From assembly GCA_010645155.1 (NCBI GenBank), contig CM021316.1:4537220-4601219 (forward strand): a DNA stretch of 64,000 nucleotides. The letters are read 5' to 3'. The notes under the pieces are model-generated. The model saw only the letters and a list, made by a program, of their open reading frames with translations, searched no databases and was not told the origin of the DNA. Each line of letters starts with the position of its first letter. Positions within the stretch are counted from its first letter, which is position 1. Below are positions 1 through 12,690 of the stretch, in pieces. Source of the stretch: Tigriopus japonicus (lineage: Eukaryota > Arthropoda > Copepoda > Harpacticoida > Harpacticidae). A program made the translations under genes and the position numbers.

Positions 1-79
1 AAAATAGAATGCAAGTGTATGAGAATTTAAAAGAAAATATTTTGATTCTGTTGAATAATAGATAAATCCTGAAAAAAAC

Positions 80-300
80 TATTTTGGCCAAAAATTTCTT
101 TTGACTATTTTTTGCCAAAAAGAACAATTTTTCTTTGATGTAGCCAAAAAACGACAAATTTTGCATTCAATTGTCCAAAAACCGACCAATTTTGTATTTA
201 TTTGCCCAAAAATGGCAAATAAATACAAAAATGGCAAATAAGCTTTAAAAGCTAGCAAATAGCAAATAAACATGTTTTTGGGCATAAAATCTTATTTGCC
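80..300. repeat. AT-rich degenerate tandem repeat
   Basis: Irregular repetition of a CCAAAAA / CAAATTTTG motif with a period of roughly 35 bases. It creates a short artefactual minus-strand ORF with no coding character. The period is uneven, so this is a decayed low-complexity array. Confidence 0.5.
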
Positions 301-354
301 TGAAATCTGCACCCCTATTCATGACATTTCTCCTATTGTCATACTCTACTACTC

Positions 355-680
355 AAGTAAACGTCACAAACCGATTAGGCCTTTTTAGATGAAGCTGCAC
401 TAACGCCTTCTTCTACCATTCAAAGGGATCATTTCGTTAAAAGTAGGCATTTCAAAAACAAAATTTCGGCATGACTTTGCACATACTTTACATAAACAAT
501 GCTTGCCTAAGGTCCACATTTGGTTAAGCTAGCATTTGTTTTTTTTTGATTGTCAGAGAAGCTAATGGACTTCTGTGAAATTCTTCTGAATTCTGAAAAA
601 ACGAATTATGCTGCTGATTAAATTCTTCTTTGATTATTTAATATTGCCTTCATTTTCAGGTTAGCCATTTACTCTGAGGA
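355..680. repeat. Dispersed repeat, copy A
   Basis: Two blocks recur elsewhere in the window. The block starting CGTCACAAACCG (about 355-540) is similar to 16930-17105. A block around CTGATTAAATTCTTCTTTG (about 611-680) recurs at 15730-15800. The short motif GATTGTCAG(A/G)(G/A)AAGCTA (about 548) also recurs at 17547, where a mariner derivative has inserted into its TA. This is an old interspersed family with no recognisable coding sequence. Confidence 0.55.
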
Positions 681-719
681 GCTTGCCGCCCCCATTGGGC
701 GTATCGGCCTCCAATTCGA

Positions 720-785
720 TGGACCTGGGCGGTTGGTAGGGACGCATCCTCTTCTAGTTCGAATCTGAGTGTGGGAACCTTTTGG
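720..785 (+). repeat. Possible tRNA-derived SINE head
   Basis: A region resembling an A box (TGGGCGGTTGGTAG, near 726) is followed about 30 bases later by a B-box-like AGTTCGAATCT (near 756). No clean acceptor stem and no A-rich tail are visible, so this is either a degenerate SINE head or chance similarity. Confidence 0.25.
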
Positions 786-859
786 CCAGTTGAGGAAGCG
801 GCGGTCGAAATCTCGACCTCTCGTGCTCTAATTGAGAGATCTTTGATGGACTAAATTTA

Positions 860-3800
860 TGCATTTACATCCATACATATTTTTACATGGAACTACCAAA
901 TCCAATTGAAAAAAACGCTTTTGTCCATAGTATTTTTGTTACACTGAAATGATTCTCTGGAAATCAGAAGAATTATTATTGCTGATGAATCTTGAAGAAA
1001 AGAAGGCATAGTATATTTGATGAGACCAAGAATTCCGACCAAGCTTCTGGCAGCCATTTAAATTTCAATGATTGATTCGATAACAAGCCCATGACAAGCA
1101 AAAGAAGAAAGCCAGTAAGTATCTTTATCTTTTACGTATCTTGGACTTTCTGGCCAACAAATTCCAGAAATTTAAATGAATGCAAGAGGCTTGGTCGGAA
1201 TTCTTGGTCTCATTAGAAGGACACACTTTGCTTCATTGCTTCCAGATTGAGAAAAATGAAATGGAAAGAAGAGTTGCCTTGCTTCACTTTGAACTTAGAT
1301 CAAGTTTAAATGGAAATTTCAAAATACTAAGAGACATGTTTCTGACCCAGGTAACCAACTGAAACAATTTTGATAGAAGTACTGTAAATGTGAACTGGAG
1401 GTCTTTGTGTCTAATTTCCGGTTCGGTTTCGCTAGGGGCCCGTTTCTAAATCCATCACAAACTTCATTATTAGCTCGAATAACGCAAGGTTAATGGTTGT
1501 TTGTGTTCCAAAGCAAAGCCTTCCTTAGGGAATTTCCAAGTCACAAACTAAACGAGAGGAACGGCAAGATTTGCACAAAAGCTTGGCCACCTTAGGGAGC
1601 AACTCACCCTCTTCTGACAAAAGATGTCACAAGTGGACGATGGCAATCGGTGGTAGTAGCAAGTGGCATTCATTTTACCAGTGCCAACCAAGAGTATCAG
1701 CAGCAAGAGCTGTAGTACCAAGAGCCACGAATACAACAATTTCAAAAATACGCAATAAGGGATTTTATTTTTAAGAACCGTACTAAATCACGCCAGAAGG
1801 AATGGTCTTCGAGCTAAGCTTATGAGGAAATGGAAAAGCAATTCTCTAATGGAAGAAATGCTCAACTCCTTGCTTTCTTTAAACATAAATGAAAGGGCCC
1901 AACCCAAAGACCTAAAGTTTTTAAGCAATACTAACGAAGTACTCGCAAAAAAGCTTTTTTGAATCTGCTCATACACTGATTGCACTCTTAATCTAATTAG
2001 CATATTCTATATTATTATTTTAGTTCGTAGCTGATTCCCGATGCTTTGTGGGCAAATAACATCATCAGCTTTGGCCGACATTTCCTTTAAGAACAAGCAC
2101 AAATTATCTGTAACGTTCATCTCGAGCTCTTCGATTTACGTGGAACAGAGTCAGAAGAGTTCTATTCAAATTTGTCCTGTAAAGATTTTGATTGTTGAAT
2201 AACACCACATGTGTTGGGAGAGAGAGCGTCAAGAGCCTTTAGAGTGTCCGTGGGGAAGTAAAAAGCCGTAATTGGGCCAGCGTTTCGTTTATCCCGCCGT
2301 TTCTGACGGCAGCATCCTCATCCAACGTTCAGATTCTCAATCGTCGGTTCGTCACCTCTTTTTCTCGGAACTGGGGAGTTTTTTAAATGAGGCTTACCGC
2401 AGTTTCATTGGCGATCATCAGCGTCCGGGCTTGCTCCATCCAGAGAGATACGTATGTGGATGGAGGCTTCTGCTTTATTTAGGACAAAATGCGATCTAGA
2501 AATTATGATTCATCATTAACCAAAGTACGTATTCGACAGTGTATGCCACGAGCTGAGAATGGCTCCAATTGTACTTCGTGTTTGATCCAATTCAACCGTG
2601 GAGAAAGACGTCTTCTTGGCTTCAGGGCAAACTGTTCTATTTAGGTAAGACCTCAAGGAAATTCGATTCGTTTTCTCGGAATCAACATCTACGCTAGTAT
2701 TGTCGAAAGCTTAGGCGGGTTCTGAATCTCCGATCAATCGATCAATGGGTGGGAAATTCGTCCCCGAGAATAACCGTTGAGACTGAAAGCTTGTCTCATC
2801 TCCGCATTCCACACTCGCCATCATCCTCTATCAACCAACCAACCTACCAACCAACCTACCTCCCTACCTTTCGAGACTTCGAGACTCGTCGTTGCTAGAC
2901 AACCAAATTGTCCGTACCCATGGTTTGTTCGTTGGCAGGAATGGAATGCAATACCAGCAAATCCGATCCCTTTGGCCAATCCCCGAACCAGGCTCCACCT
3001 TCGAGAGGTGATGTTCCAGGCCGAACGAAAGTTGTGATACACGAGCTTCATCTTGGGTATGCAATGAATGCAAGCACGTAACATGTACCACAACTAACAT
3101 CTACCTATCTACCCATTTACCTGCCTGTCTTCAGTACGAATGTCCGTCCGCAAATCGTGAACGGCCGACTGAAGCAAGCACTTTGCCGAGATCGTGTTTG
3201 GCAGAGGTGAATTGGTATCCTGAATGAGGCAAGGAAGGAGTGGTTCCAGTAGGAACTGGGTTTGTTGACACGGAGCTCTAGCGGTGAGGTTTCGTTCTGG
3301 GAGTTGGGGGCAACTGAAGTACCCACCAGTACGTACCTACAAGAGTAGATGGGCCTGGTTGGTTGATTGGTGGGTCGGCATTTTCGGGTCGCCTTGTGCC
3401 TTCGTCTTCCTATATATCCGTCCGTTTCCAAGTTCGAACCTGTTCTGGGGCCATGATGATCATAGTGATCATAGGGAAGTCTTGGTCGTGGATGAATGCG
3501 AGTGTGTTTGAATTTGACAATGACTCAGAAGAACCAACGAACGATGTGCTGTGTCTTTGCGTGTGTCTGTCGCAAGTCAGAGTGTTGTTAAAGGTTAACT
3601 AAAGCTGACTGAGTGACTGACTGAGTGCGTCTGTCTGTCTGTCTCTGTGTACCAAACAATAGTAATTATTGTCCCTAGAGGAAGACTTAGACCATAAGCA
3701 TACAAAAGAGAAAATGTAAGTACATTCCAACAAGTTTCCTCTCACAAAGGCCGTTGAAACTTGACCTTTAAAGGCCCATTAAAGCGCGATTCGAGGGGTC

Positions 3801-5460
3801 CTTCAAATGTCGAGGCAAAAATACATTGGCTTTGTTGGGCTAACGGGCAAATTAGTGCTCAAGTGACCTGAAAGAGGAAACAGATGGATGAAATGTTGGG
3901 AATCGTGCTAGGAGGGCAAGTTGATATGACAGAGATCATATTTATTATCGGGACATTCCTTTTATGCATTGACTAGAGTTCTGACTAGAATAATACAAGC
4001 AAGAGCGAGAGCACCAAGTGAAAAGTGACCAATTCCAACATGAAATCATCATTAAACATTTCGGGCTCAACATTTCATTCAACAACTTTACCTCCAATAA
4101 GTAGCATGTTGCTTAAGGTCAACGTCAGAGTCAGCCTTTCCTTGAATTCAGATAGCTGGATTGTATGTACATTTGCCATAACCTATTTTGGGATCAAAAG
4201 TTTTCATTACCTAATGGACAAGTTCACCTTCTGACCTATTTCTATACTTAAATTTATAATCAATCAAATTGAAATGACTTATTAGGAGATTATTTTTTAA
4301 GAAGAAAGCCTATTTTTTTGTTTTAAAGCATCTTTGTTTATTGCCAAATGAGTGAATGAGTGGCAATATTGCGTTAAAAAGCGTCCTTGAACGCTTAATC
4401 AATCAGTTCCCCTCAATCACTTAAATTTGCATTCGATTGAAGTTTGCAAAATTTCCCTTGCTGCGCAAAAAGGATCATTACTGTTAGTACTTTTAAACTT
4501 CTAGTTCCGGGATCGTAAAGAGTCCATCTGAGAGTACTTTCTTGACAATTTAACCACCATGTGGATAAAAGTAATTTACCCATAAAAATATAATATGTAT
4601 GAACAGAAAGGTCCAATTGTAGCTAAAGTAGTGCTTGGTACCCAAATAGTATGCTTTGTCAAAGAAAGAGAGACAAAAAAGAAGAGTTCGATTAGAGGCA
4701 AGTGACCAAACAAACTTCAATTGCTTCAGTTTGCTTGGCAACGGTTGACAATTCGAATAAGATGGGTGACAACTGAGTACTTTGAAGCAACTTTTAGCCA
4801 AACAGCACAAGTTCCTAACCAATCACAACGAACAAAGACAGTTTTCCTAACGCTGAGATTTTCTTTCTTTTGTTTGCAAAATTGGAGAGAAAAGACAAGA
4901 GCCTTCTTTTCTGTTCCAATCATTCCATCAATCTAAAACAAACGAGAAGTTATCTCTATGTCAAAAAAAAAAGAAATTAGGAAGCTTGTGCGGTGTATAC
5001 TTCTCGATCAAATACCGGAGAAAGAGAAGTGAGCCATTGCGAGCAAACGACACAACAGTAAGGATTTCATTTTAAGTGAGGATGCTCGTTTCATGTGGAA
5101 ACAAGACGAATGTCTCCAAATTTAAAGAATCACTTCTAGTGTGTGTTTAAAAGCATGAATAACTTTAAACACGCTCTCACTTTTTAACAACTTCTGCATT
5201 TGACTGATCATGCCTATTCACTTGAAATAAATAATCATATGCGTGCCATCCACCGTTTCCAGTTCGCTAATTTGACGGGCCGAGATTGCTTGGAAAACCA
5301 TCGAGGAAGAGCAACCAACTCAGTCAAACACAGACAAATATTAAAGCTAGTCAGCGTATTTAACTGACGACACGACAGAAGTGACACTACTTCATGGATG
5401 ACGGAAACCAATGGACATATTTGAGGTGGTCAGACGATATCTGTTCTCGACATTGGTGAT
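860..5460. other. Non-coding stretch upstream of the Shroom exons
   Basis: No ORF here shows convincing protein character. Bases 2700-3700 are richer in GC than the surroundings and contain CCAACCAACCTACC-type and GGTTGGTTGATTGG-type simple repeats, a TATATA at about 3410 and a GTCT microsatellite at 3630-3650. This could be promoter or 5' UTR sequence for the downstream gene, but nothing shows it directly. Upstream Shroom exons could also be hidden here or lie before base 1. Confidence 0.4.
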
Positions 5461-5504
5461 CTCTTCTTGGACCCGAATCCCAGAGTTGGACATCAAGTGC
5501 TAAA

Positions 5505-8500
5505 ATGTCCAATTTTGTGCTCGACTCAACGGTCAGCAATTCCACGAAGGAGAACTACAGTAAAGTGGTGCTCAAAAAAGAAATGATCATGTCTGTGGCT
5601 GAACAAGAAACCAGGTAAAAACCATATTTGCCTACTATTCAGTTGGTCATGGATTAGGAAAACTGGACAGTTGATGTCATTTTCCCCGTGATTATTCAGG
5701 GATATTTCCTCCATGAGTCTGGTGAAGAAACGCATCTCCGAAATGTCTCAAGGGAGTTCGGCATGTCCCCAAAACCAGACAGTGTGCACCACCAAAGTGC
5801 CGGGAATGGGTAATCGGCCCTTGGATAGGCCACACCCACCACAGCACCTCTTATACGCCCCCAAACCATATTGCAATTCCAGTGTGAGCAATCGCAAAAT
5901 GGCAAAACTAGAGGAGTTCCCTTCGAGAGATTCTGATGATCCACCCACACCAGCAGTACCTCCCAGAAGGTATGGAATGAAGAATTAAGCCTTACATGAT
6001 ATCACGATTCTCTCGTGGTCTCTGGGTCAGCAATGAATCATTTTTCACTCACGAAGTTAAGATTTGAGGCAACAAATCTGCCCATTTTGGCCGAATGGAA
6101 TGATCATTCAAGGCTGTTTTTGTTGCAGATCGGCTCAATCGCATGGAGCTAGTCCCAAACCAAAGTTACCACCCAAACCTCGCAATCTCTCCTCCTTCAA
6201 AGCGACTCAAGAAATCGGTCGGGCAGTTTTGGCCCGACCCGCCGAGATTCGGGATGAGGACGACGACCTGGGTCGGGACCAAGACCAACTTTGGTCTTTA
6301 CCCAAGCGATTCCAATCAAAATCCATCAGCTACCCTTATGTAACTAGTCTACAGTCGATGGACAAGTAAGTTTCTACCACAATGTACTACACTGGCAATA
6401 ACGCATGCAGTACAAATGGTATGAATTCTTTTTATGTTTCCAGAGCCGATCTTTTGGAGAGACGAAGGTCTTGTTCCGAGTTTCAAGATCTCATCCAAAA
6501 GAAGGTGAGAAATAGACACTTCTCACAGTACAAGCATATCCGTTTCAGTTTTCCTTTGAGGACTCTTAAACTTACACCTTCTTTGGCTTTGAGCAATGAA
6601 ACTTGTTTGCTTTACACTAAAATTGTTTAACTTCAACTCTTTTTGAAGTTTTACTGAAGGTTTCTCGTTTTAAGAAGCCTAAAACAGCTTTGATGTGATT
6701 ATTGATTTAGAAATAGGCATGAATGAGATATTTCTTTTGAAGAAAACGGAAGCCAGAGTGGCCGCGCGTACTAATGCGTCCAAATAAGAGCCGAGTAAAA
6801 GTACTTCCCCAGACGGCGTAGGTTCGAATCCTGTTGGGGATCGAAACGAAGCAGTTGGGAGAAATCCTTCAAAGTACAGGGAATCGCATTCCTTGTAGCG
6901 GTAATAAAAAAACGCAAAAAAAAAACATATTTCTTTTTAGATGAATCTAAGCGAAAATTGCTTGCTTAAAGAGTATTGTAAAACATTTGTACAGATGGTT
7001 CAGTTCACATCTTTGACGCTCGATCTTTGACACTCGATCATTGATAATTCCCAAGTGACAAATATAAACCATTTTGACAAAAAATCATAATCAATTTTAA
7101 CCCTTTTCTTAAATCGTTTGACCTCTATTAATCCGCAGGGGGAAATACGCGATCGAATCCTCTCCAAGATTCATCTGCTTCGAGATGAACGAGACCTCAT
7201 AATGGAAGAAAAACGTGACAATGACAAAGTAGGTCAAGGCATCTTGAATGAATTGGAGTCTGTGGCTAATTCCACCGAGGTGGATCGCGTCTACAAATTC
7301 CTCCAAGAAGTGGAACAAATCACCAAACTCACCGTTGGCCTCCAAATACGATTGAATCGAGCCCAAAGGCTTCTACAAAGGAGTAGAAACACGCCCAAGG
7401 AAAAGGTAACTTTGACTGCTTTTGAAACATGAAATGTCAATTTCCAAAAGAAAGTTGCCGCGATTTTTCAAAGTTTATTCGATATTTTGTCACTAGAACG
7501 ACAAAATCCAAATTTGTCTCGCTTATAAATAAAATGTAAATATTGATTGATTGAAGCTCCAAATAGTTATGTGAAGAAAACAGGTGCCTTTCAAAAAGAA
7601 AATTATGTGCAGACAAGTTCCACGCCGTTTTCATTCATCTCTTTGACATGTCGCAAAATGGAAAGTGACAAAATTTTATCCTAAATGATTCGACGAAGAT
7701 AGGAAGTTTCCTTCCATTTCTCCACGCGGCATGAGAAAACATTTCCAATCGGTCTTCTTTTCCCAATATGTTCATTTCAGTTCACTTCTCTCTCTATGCT
7801 CCATACAGTTATGCAAGAACCACTGAATTTCTATGGACTGGGAGGCTAACGAGAGGAATCATGATTTCCAGTAGGAACAGTTCAATTATGTTCTTCTGCT
7901 ACACTTGAGACCTTGCCTATGTTGATAAGAATACGTAATTCAATTTTCAGCTCAATCGAATGTCGGAGTCAAAAGTTATGCTCACTCAAAGTTCAGTGCA
8001 AATCCTACCGAGAATGAATGTACTAGCCCGTTTCTGGTAATTGCTTTACCACAAGAGGGCAAGTTCATTCAATCTATGCTCTCTTCAGTACAAAAGTTTG
8101 AGATGGCATAACTTTTCACTCTGGCTTTCGATTGAGCTGAAATTTGAAATATGTAGTCTGCTGAATACAAACTAAATCTTGTTTGCAGAAGAACGCAATT
8201 AAATTAATCCTTCTGGAAACCATAATTCTCACCCTTAGCCTCCCACTCCAGTTTTCAGTGCTTCTTGACATATGCCTCACAAAAGCTCACTGTTGTAATC
8301 GCCCTTTTGATCAAAACTTTTGTCGGTAGCACACAAACATACCAACATACCTGCATGATGTTTAGGGCATTCGTGTGTACTGCATTGGATTAAGATCCTC
8401 AACAGTCAGCACGAGATGTGCGTTAGTTTGCTTATAAAACTCAAAAATTACCGCAACAATGGCAACAGATGAATCGGGAGCAAAAGGAAGGCCATTCTTC

Positions 8501-11500
8501 GTCACATGAACATTTGCTAGATAGAAAAAGCTAAAGACGTGTCAAAAATTTCTTTTGCTGTGGGAACAATATGGACTTTCCGTTAGTTTCAAATTTACGA
8601 ATTGATACGATGATGTCTTTTCCCTCTTTTCTTTTCTATGATGTTTTTTATCATATTGCATTCATGCCAAAAAAGTCCAAGTAGTTACATGGCTTTAAAC
8701 GGGGGTCAAAATTAGATGTTCCGCTCAAAGACAATGGAGGTTGTGATATTGAGCAGGGAACGTCCATGAGGGATTTAGGAGTTGTCGTCCAAGATGATGG
8801 AAAGTTTGATGAGCATATCCAGTTGAAAGTGGGGAAGGCATTTCAAACGTCCGGCTGGATCTATCGCACTTTCAAGTCCAGAGATAGTATTACGATGCTA
8901 ATTCTGTTCAAGTCGATTGTTCAGCCTCATCTTGAATATGCCTCACCCATTTGGGCTCCCATGAGTTCGGCAGGTTTGCAAAATGTCGAGCATTGGGATG
9001 TGTGATGGGAATGTATTCTGTCACCCCTTTCGAGTAGACACCATGGGCTCTACGTCAACTGTGAGTTGTTTAAATTTAATTATAAGCATTGTCGCAAGGT
9101 GTCAAAACTCCAATCAATCATTCAAGATCCCTTTTGCCACCTTATGACCACAAACAAGAGACAAGGACTTCGAAATTCAAAACCATGTAACTATGCACAA
9201 GTCAACCACTTCAACATAAACAAAGCCGTTCCAAAATGAGATTAGTAACCATGACTGTAGAGTCATGATGGAGTCGGCTTTGGCGACCTCGCCATTAGCC
9301 TCACGTGTGGGGATTTCATTAAGAACCATCATTTGATGGGGAGTCCTGTTGAAAAGGCACCAGAGCCAAGCAGACAACCCAAGACCAAGTCCTATCAAAA
9401 TTCATGGAGCGGAAAGGCATGTGATGTCAAAAGTGGTTGACAAAAGAGAACAGAGCTCAAGAAAATGGACCAAATGACTGATCAAGAAGGTTTATCTTCT
9501 GTCTAAAAAGACTGAGAAGGCCAACAATCTTGGTTTAGTCCGTAACGCCATTGGAAATAAAGATGTTGACAAAAAAAGGGAGAGATGCAATATGCAACAG
9601 TTGTGAACTCCGGAGAACCTATCGATCAATCCTATGTAAAGTTTGAGTTTCTCTGCTGTTAAAAAATATATAAAACATTAAAAATTGTGAAAACTTGGAT
9701 TTATTGAGGCTGACCCTCTTCCTCCTCTGCTGACTGGAATCCTACCCTTATGTAAGTTGTTCCAAAACTATGATGAATGTGTGTTAAAATAATTGATTAC
9801 TCAAAAAAAAAAAAAATCAAAATGATTCTTTCACAGCATATATCTGCCTCTTGGACATTAAAATTTGTGCTCATTTCTGTGATAGGCCATCTGCAAGCCT
9901 TCGTAGATATGTTTGAAACAAAGAACTTGCTCATTTTACTACCATCAAGACAAGGAAGTTGACCCCAGCGGAAAGAGAAAAAGTTGTCACAAAACTCCAT
10001 TGGCAAAGAATCAACCCTCAAACTGAAAAAATCTCGCAGAGCTCTACGTAACTCTGCTGATTGGTCAGTTTTAGTGGGGCTCATTCGGGAGATCACCCAT
10101 TGAGTTCTTTTAATACTAGAGGGAGTGTAAGCCAAAAAAATGTGTTTCCGGTCGCCAACTTTTGACCGGACAAAAGTGCGGGAATATTTGAAATGTGTGA
10201 CCAGGCAAATGTCAACCATATAATTGATGAATCAAATGTGAAATGGAGCAATAATTTTGGGTCATTTTTTGTTACTGCTAGTGGTCACTTTCTTGAAAGA
10301 CCGAAGACGTCACTAGGTGGCAATTGGATTTGAATTCTACAACTAGGAACTTTTTTGCCAATACATTGAATAAGTCATCGGTTAGAAGAAGGCAAATTTA
10401 AGCTTTTGCGTTATGTAGGGTTAAACTAATACGTATATGGACAAAAAATAACTTGTGGCTTCAAGAACGAGTTTAAAAAAGTTGGTCTTGATTCACATGT
10501 CTGGTCACGCTAATTGTCCGCTCAACAGTTGTGAGGGCGACATTTTCCTCATAAATTCAAAGCATTCTGCCTCGCTTGCCAAATCAGCCTGACTAAGGCT
10601 TGCACGCTATCTAGTGATTAATAAATTATCTAAGAGATCACCTCACTCACAAAACGAAGCAGATCTAAACCTCGATAGTCCGATGAAATCCTCCGCTCGC
10701 AAACAGTTTGTCAGTCAGCACTATATTACAAAAACTTCTTTCTTTCTTCAAAAGCCTCAAGCTTAAATCATTTCAGACGTTCCCCATCATAGGCGTAGGA
10801 GGTGTGGTTTATTTGGGGGGGCAACACCAAATTTGCCCGAATTTCACAAACATTTGATAGCTTTGCTGATAAGTCAGAAGAACATTTTGTCCCTTCCCTT
10901 TCGCCTGCCAATTACACCCGAATGCCCGAATATCTCAACTCATTTGCCCAAATTTTAGCAGTCTCCGGAGGCCAGGGGGGGCAGTTGCCCCCCCTGCCTC
11001 CTACGCCTATGTTCCCCATATTCCATGTATGGGAGGGCTTACCGTATCATTTTACGGACCTGCTGCCGTTAGCAGTGTAGGCTTGCCAAAAAAAATATCA
11101 GTTTTCAAGGGTCAGATTTTCGAATAATGTCTCATTTATGGGCAATGGCATGGTTAATGTATGTTGAGAAGTATTGCTAAGTAATTTGAAAACAAATGGA
11201 GAAATTGGAAGCCTTCAATTAAACAAATTATTTGTTTTTAGGTTTAGTTGCCCCAGGAACTGATCTCCTCTGGCCATCTTGTTATTCAAAGTAGGGCATT
11301 CCTAATTTCAAAGATCGGAAGAACCCTTTCAACTTTTGTAGCGAAATTTTAGGTAAAAGCAACAAAACATACTTTTTTGCAAAAACAATGTCAAGAATTG
11401 CTATTTCAACTTCAAGTTGTGCAGATAAGAAAGGCATTGTTTCAATAAACAGGCCTAAACCTTCGTTTTAGTTACCTTGCATGCTCATCAGAAGACCAGT

Positions 11501-12093
11501 GTCTTCCGAACTTTTTTTCCCGCCAAAAATGATGACGTCACTAGTAATTGCTGGAATTGGTAACGATTTAAAAGATCATGGTCCCACCGTCCCTTATGCT
11601 CAAAGCGAGACCTTTTGAGCGTGGCATTTTGAACTCATTGATTGTTTCTTTGGTATACAGCACATTATGCGGACTAAGATAATTTGATATACCGTAACCA
11701 ACAAATTCATCAACGTCAAAAACTGGCTATTTTTTCAATCATCACTAATTTTATATTTCCTCATTTGCATTATGCATGGTGTGTTTTCAGGATGCCCTTG
11801 AGTTCAAAATTGCGAGATTGACGGAGCAGATCCGCGAGGCTGACGACCTTCAAGGCCACACAAACCGACGAAGGAGTGCCATCGAGGCCATTCTCCAGAA
11901 ATATAACTTTCGGAACAAAAACCACGAGGATGAAGGAGACCTATTCACCAGATTTCTCGATTTCTTGCACATCATGGTGTCAAAAATTACCGAACAAAAA
12001 GAGATGGACCAACGGGTCCAAGAAGGCGAGGAACAGATTGTGGCATTAAATGATAGCAATAACTCCTTTAACATGTCCTTGTCAGAGCAATAA
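5505..12093 (+). CDS. Shroom-family protein, C-terminal exons with ASD2 domain
   Basis: Six exons with GT-AG borders join in frame: 5505-5614, 5700-5969, 6129-6365, 6444-6504, 7139-7405 and 11791-12093 (1,248 bases, 415 residues plus stop). The last two exons match the Shroom ASD2 domain, a long coiled coil. Residues about 227-315 carry VDRVYKFLQEVEQITKL, and 316-415 carry RRRSAIEAILQKY and MDQRVQEGEEQIVAL, the positions where vertebrate Shroom has its ERRVV.ILANYL and LDDKIKLGEEQ motifs. In known family members ASD2 binds Rho-kinase and drives apical myosin II contraction and cell-shape change. The middle part is proline-rich (PKPKLPPKPR, a possible SH3 ligand) and probably disordered. The ATG at 5505 is the first in its frame after a stop at 5457, but an acceptor at about 5482 would let the exon be internal. 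No PDZ or ASD1 domain is visible, so the 5' end may be missing. The last intron is 4,385 bases and splits ASD2. Confidence 0.82.
6750..6930 (+). repeat. tRNA-derived SINE in a Shroom intron
   Basis: An A-box-like TGGCCGCGCGTACTAATG (from about 6759) and a perfect B box GGTTCGAATCC (6821-6831) have the spacing of a tRNA with a long variable arm (Leu/Ser type). The unit ends in an A-rich tail (AATAAAAAAACGCAAAAAAAAAA, about 6902-6930). The acceptor and anticodon stems are not clean, so this is a Pol III SINE or tRNA pseudogene, not a functional tRNA gene. It lies in the intron between Shroom exons 4 and 5. Confidence 0.6.
8700..9008 (+). pseudogene. LINE reverse transcriptase C-terminal fragment
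   Basis: The frame through 8766-9005 reads MRDLGVVVQDDGKFDEHI, then GWIYRTFKSRD and PHLEYASPIWAP. This is the thumb/connection region that follows the catalytic domain in non-LTR retrotransposon reverse transcriptases of the CR1/Jockey type. The frame is open upstream to about 8700 (LDVPLKDNGG). The catalytic YADD region and all 5' sequence are missing, so this is a dead 5'-truncated copy inside the last Shroom intron, in the same orientation as the gene. Confidence 0.75.
10788..11011. mobile_element. 224-bp hAT-like MITE
   Basis: Terminal inverted repeats start CATAGGCGTAGGAGG and end CCTCCTACGCCTATG. They are flanked by a perfect 8-base target duplication TTCCCCAT (10780-10787 and 11012-11019). 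The interior is G- and C-run rich (GGGGGGGCA, TTGCCCCCCC). An 8-base duplication is the hallmark of hAT transposases. There is no coding capacity. It lies in the last Shroom intron. Confidence 0.85.
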
Positions 12094-12690
12094 TGAAATG
12101 GTCAATCAGACTTTACCTATTTCTAAACTATACACTGCATCATCTTTTCGAAACTTGTCTTTTTATTCATCGATAAAGTCATTGAGTTTGTCATTGAGGC
12201 TAGCAATGTCAAATATTTCTTAGGGAACACTCGGTTTCACAATTCTTTTTGAACTGCGTAACAGCAAAACACAGTGTGTTAGCATCAAAACAAGATGATG
12301 AACGTTTGAAATGAGAGTCGTGGGAGGCAATACTTCCTTATTTTCTCACCCGCTCGGAAATCCGTAATTCTTGGTTCAAAGCTTATGAACAATAAGGATG
12401 AGATAGGAACGTAATAAGATATGTTAGACGCTCCTAAAAACATTTTGATAATTTCAGCTAGTTAGCCATTTCAGCATTTAGCCATTTTAGCCATTTTTTG
12501 AAACATTTCGTCTCCATGTACTCTTCATGTTAATTTAAAAATCCTTTTTACCATTCATGCTGATCGCAATTTATTAAGACGTTACTTATCACCGGCAATT
12601 CCTATTCGAATCCATGTTGAAGGTGTAAATTCTCGTAATTCTAAAAACTGGTCAACCAATAGCTACCTGGTATAAACGTGGTATCAAAAC
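12094..12690. other. Shroom 3' flank
   Basis: AT-rich sequence after the Shroom stop codon. No canonical AATAAA is seen before the first downstream mobile element. The stretch contains a short AGTTAGCCATTTCAGCATTTAGCCATTTTAGCC internal repetition (about 12460-12495). No ORF is supported. Confidence 0.4.

Noticed and set aside
6757..6840. Functional tRNA gene
   Set aside because: A and B boxes are present but acceptor and anticodon stems do not pair and an A-rich tail follows, so a SINE is the better call.
9797..10219. 140-codon minus-strand ORF
   Set aside because: Ends in a poly-Phe run over an A-tract, lies inside a Shroom intron, and shows no domain.
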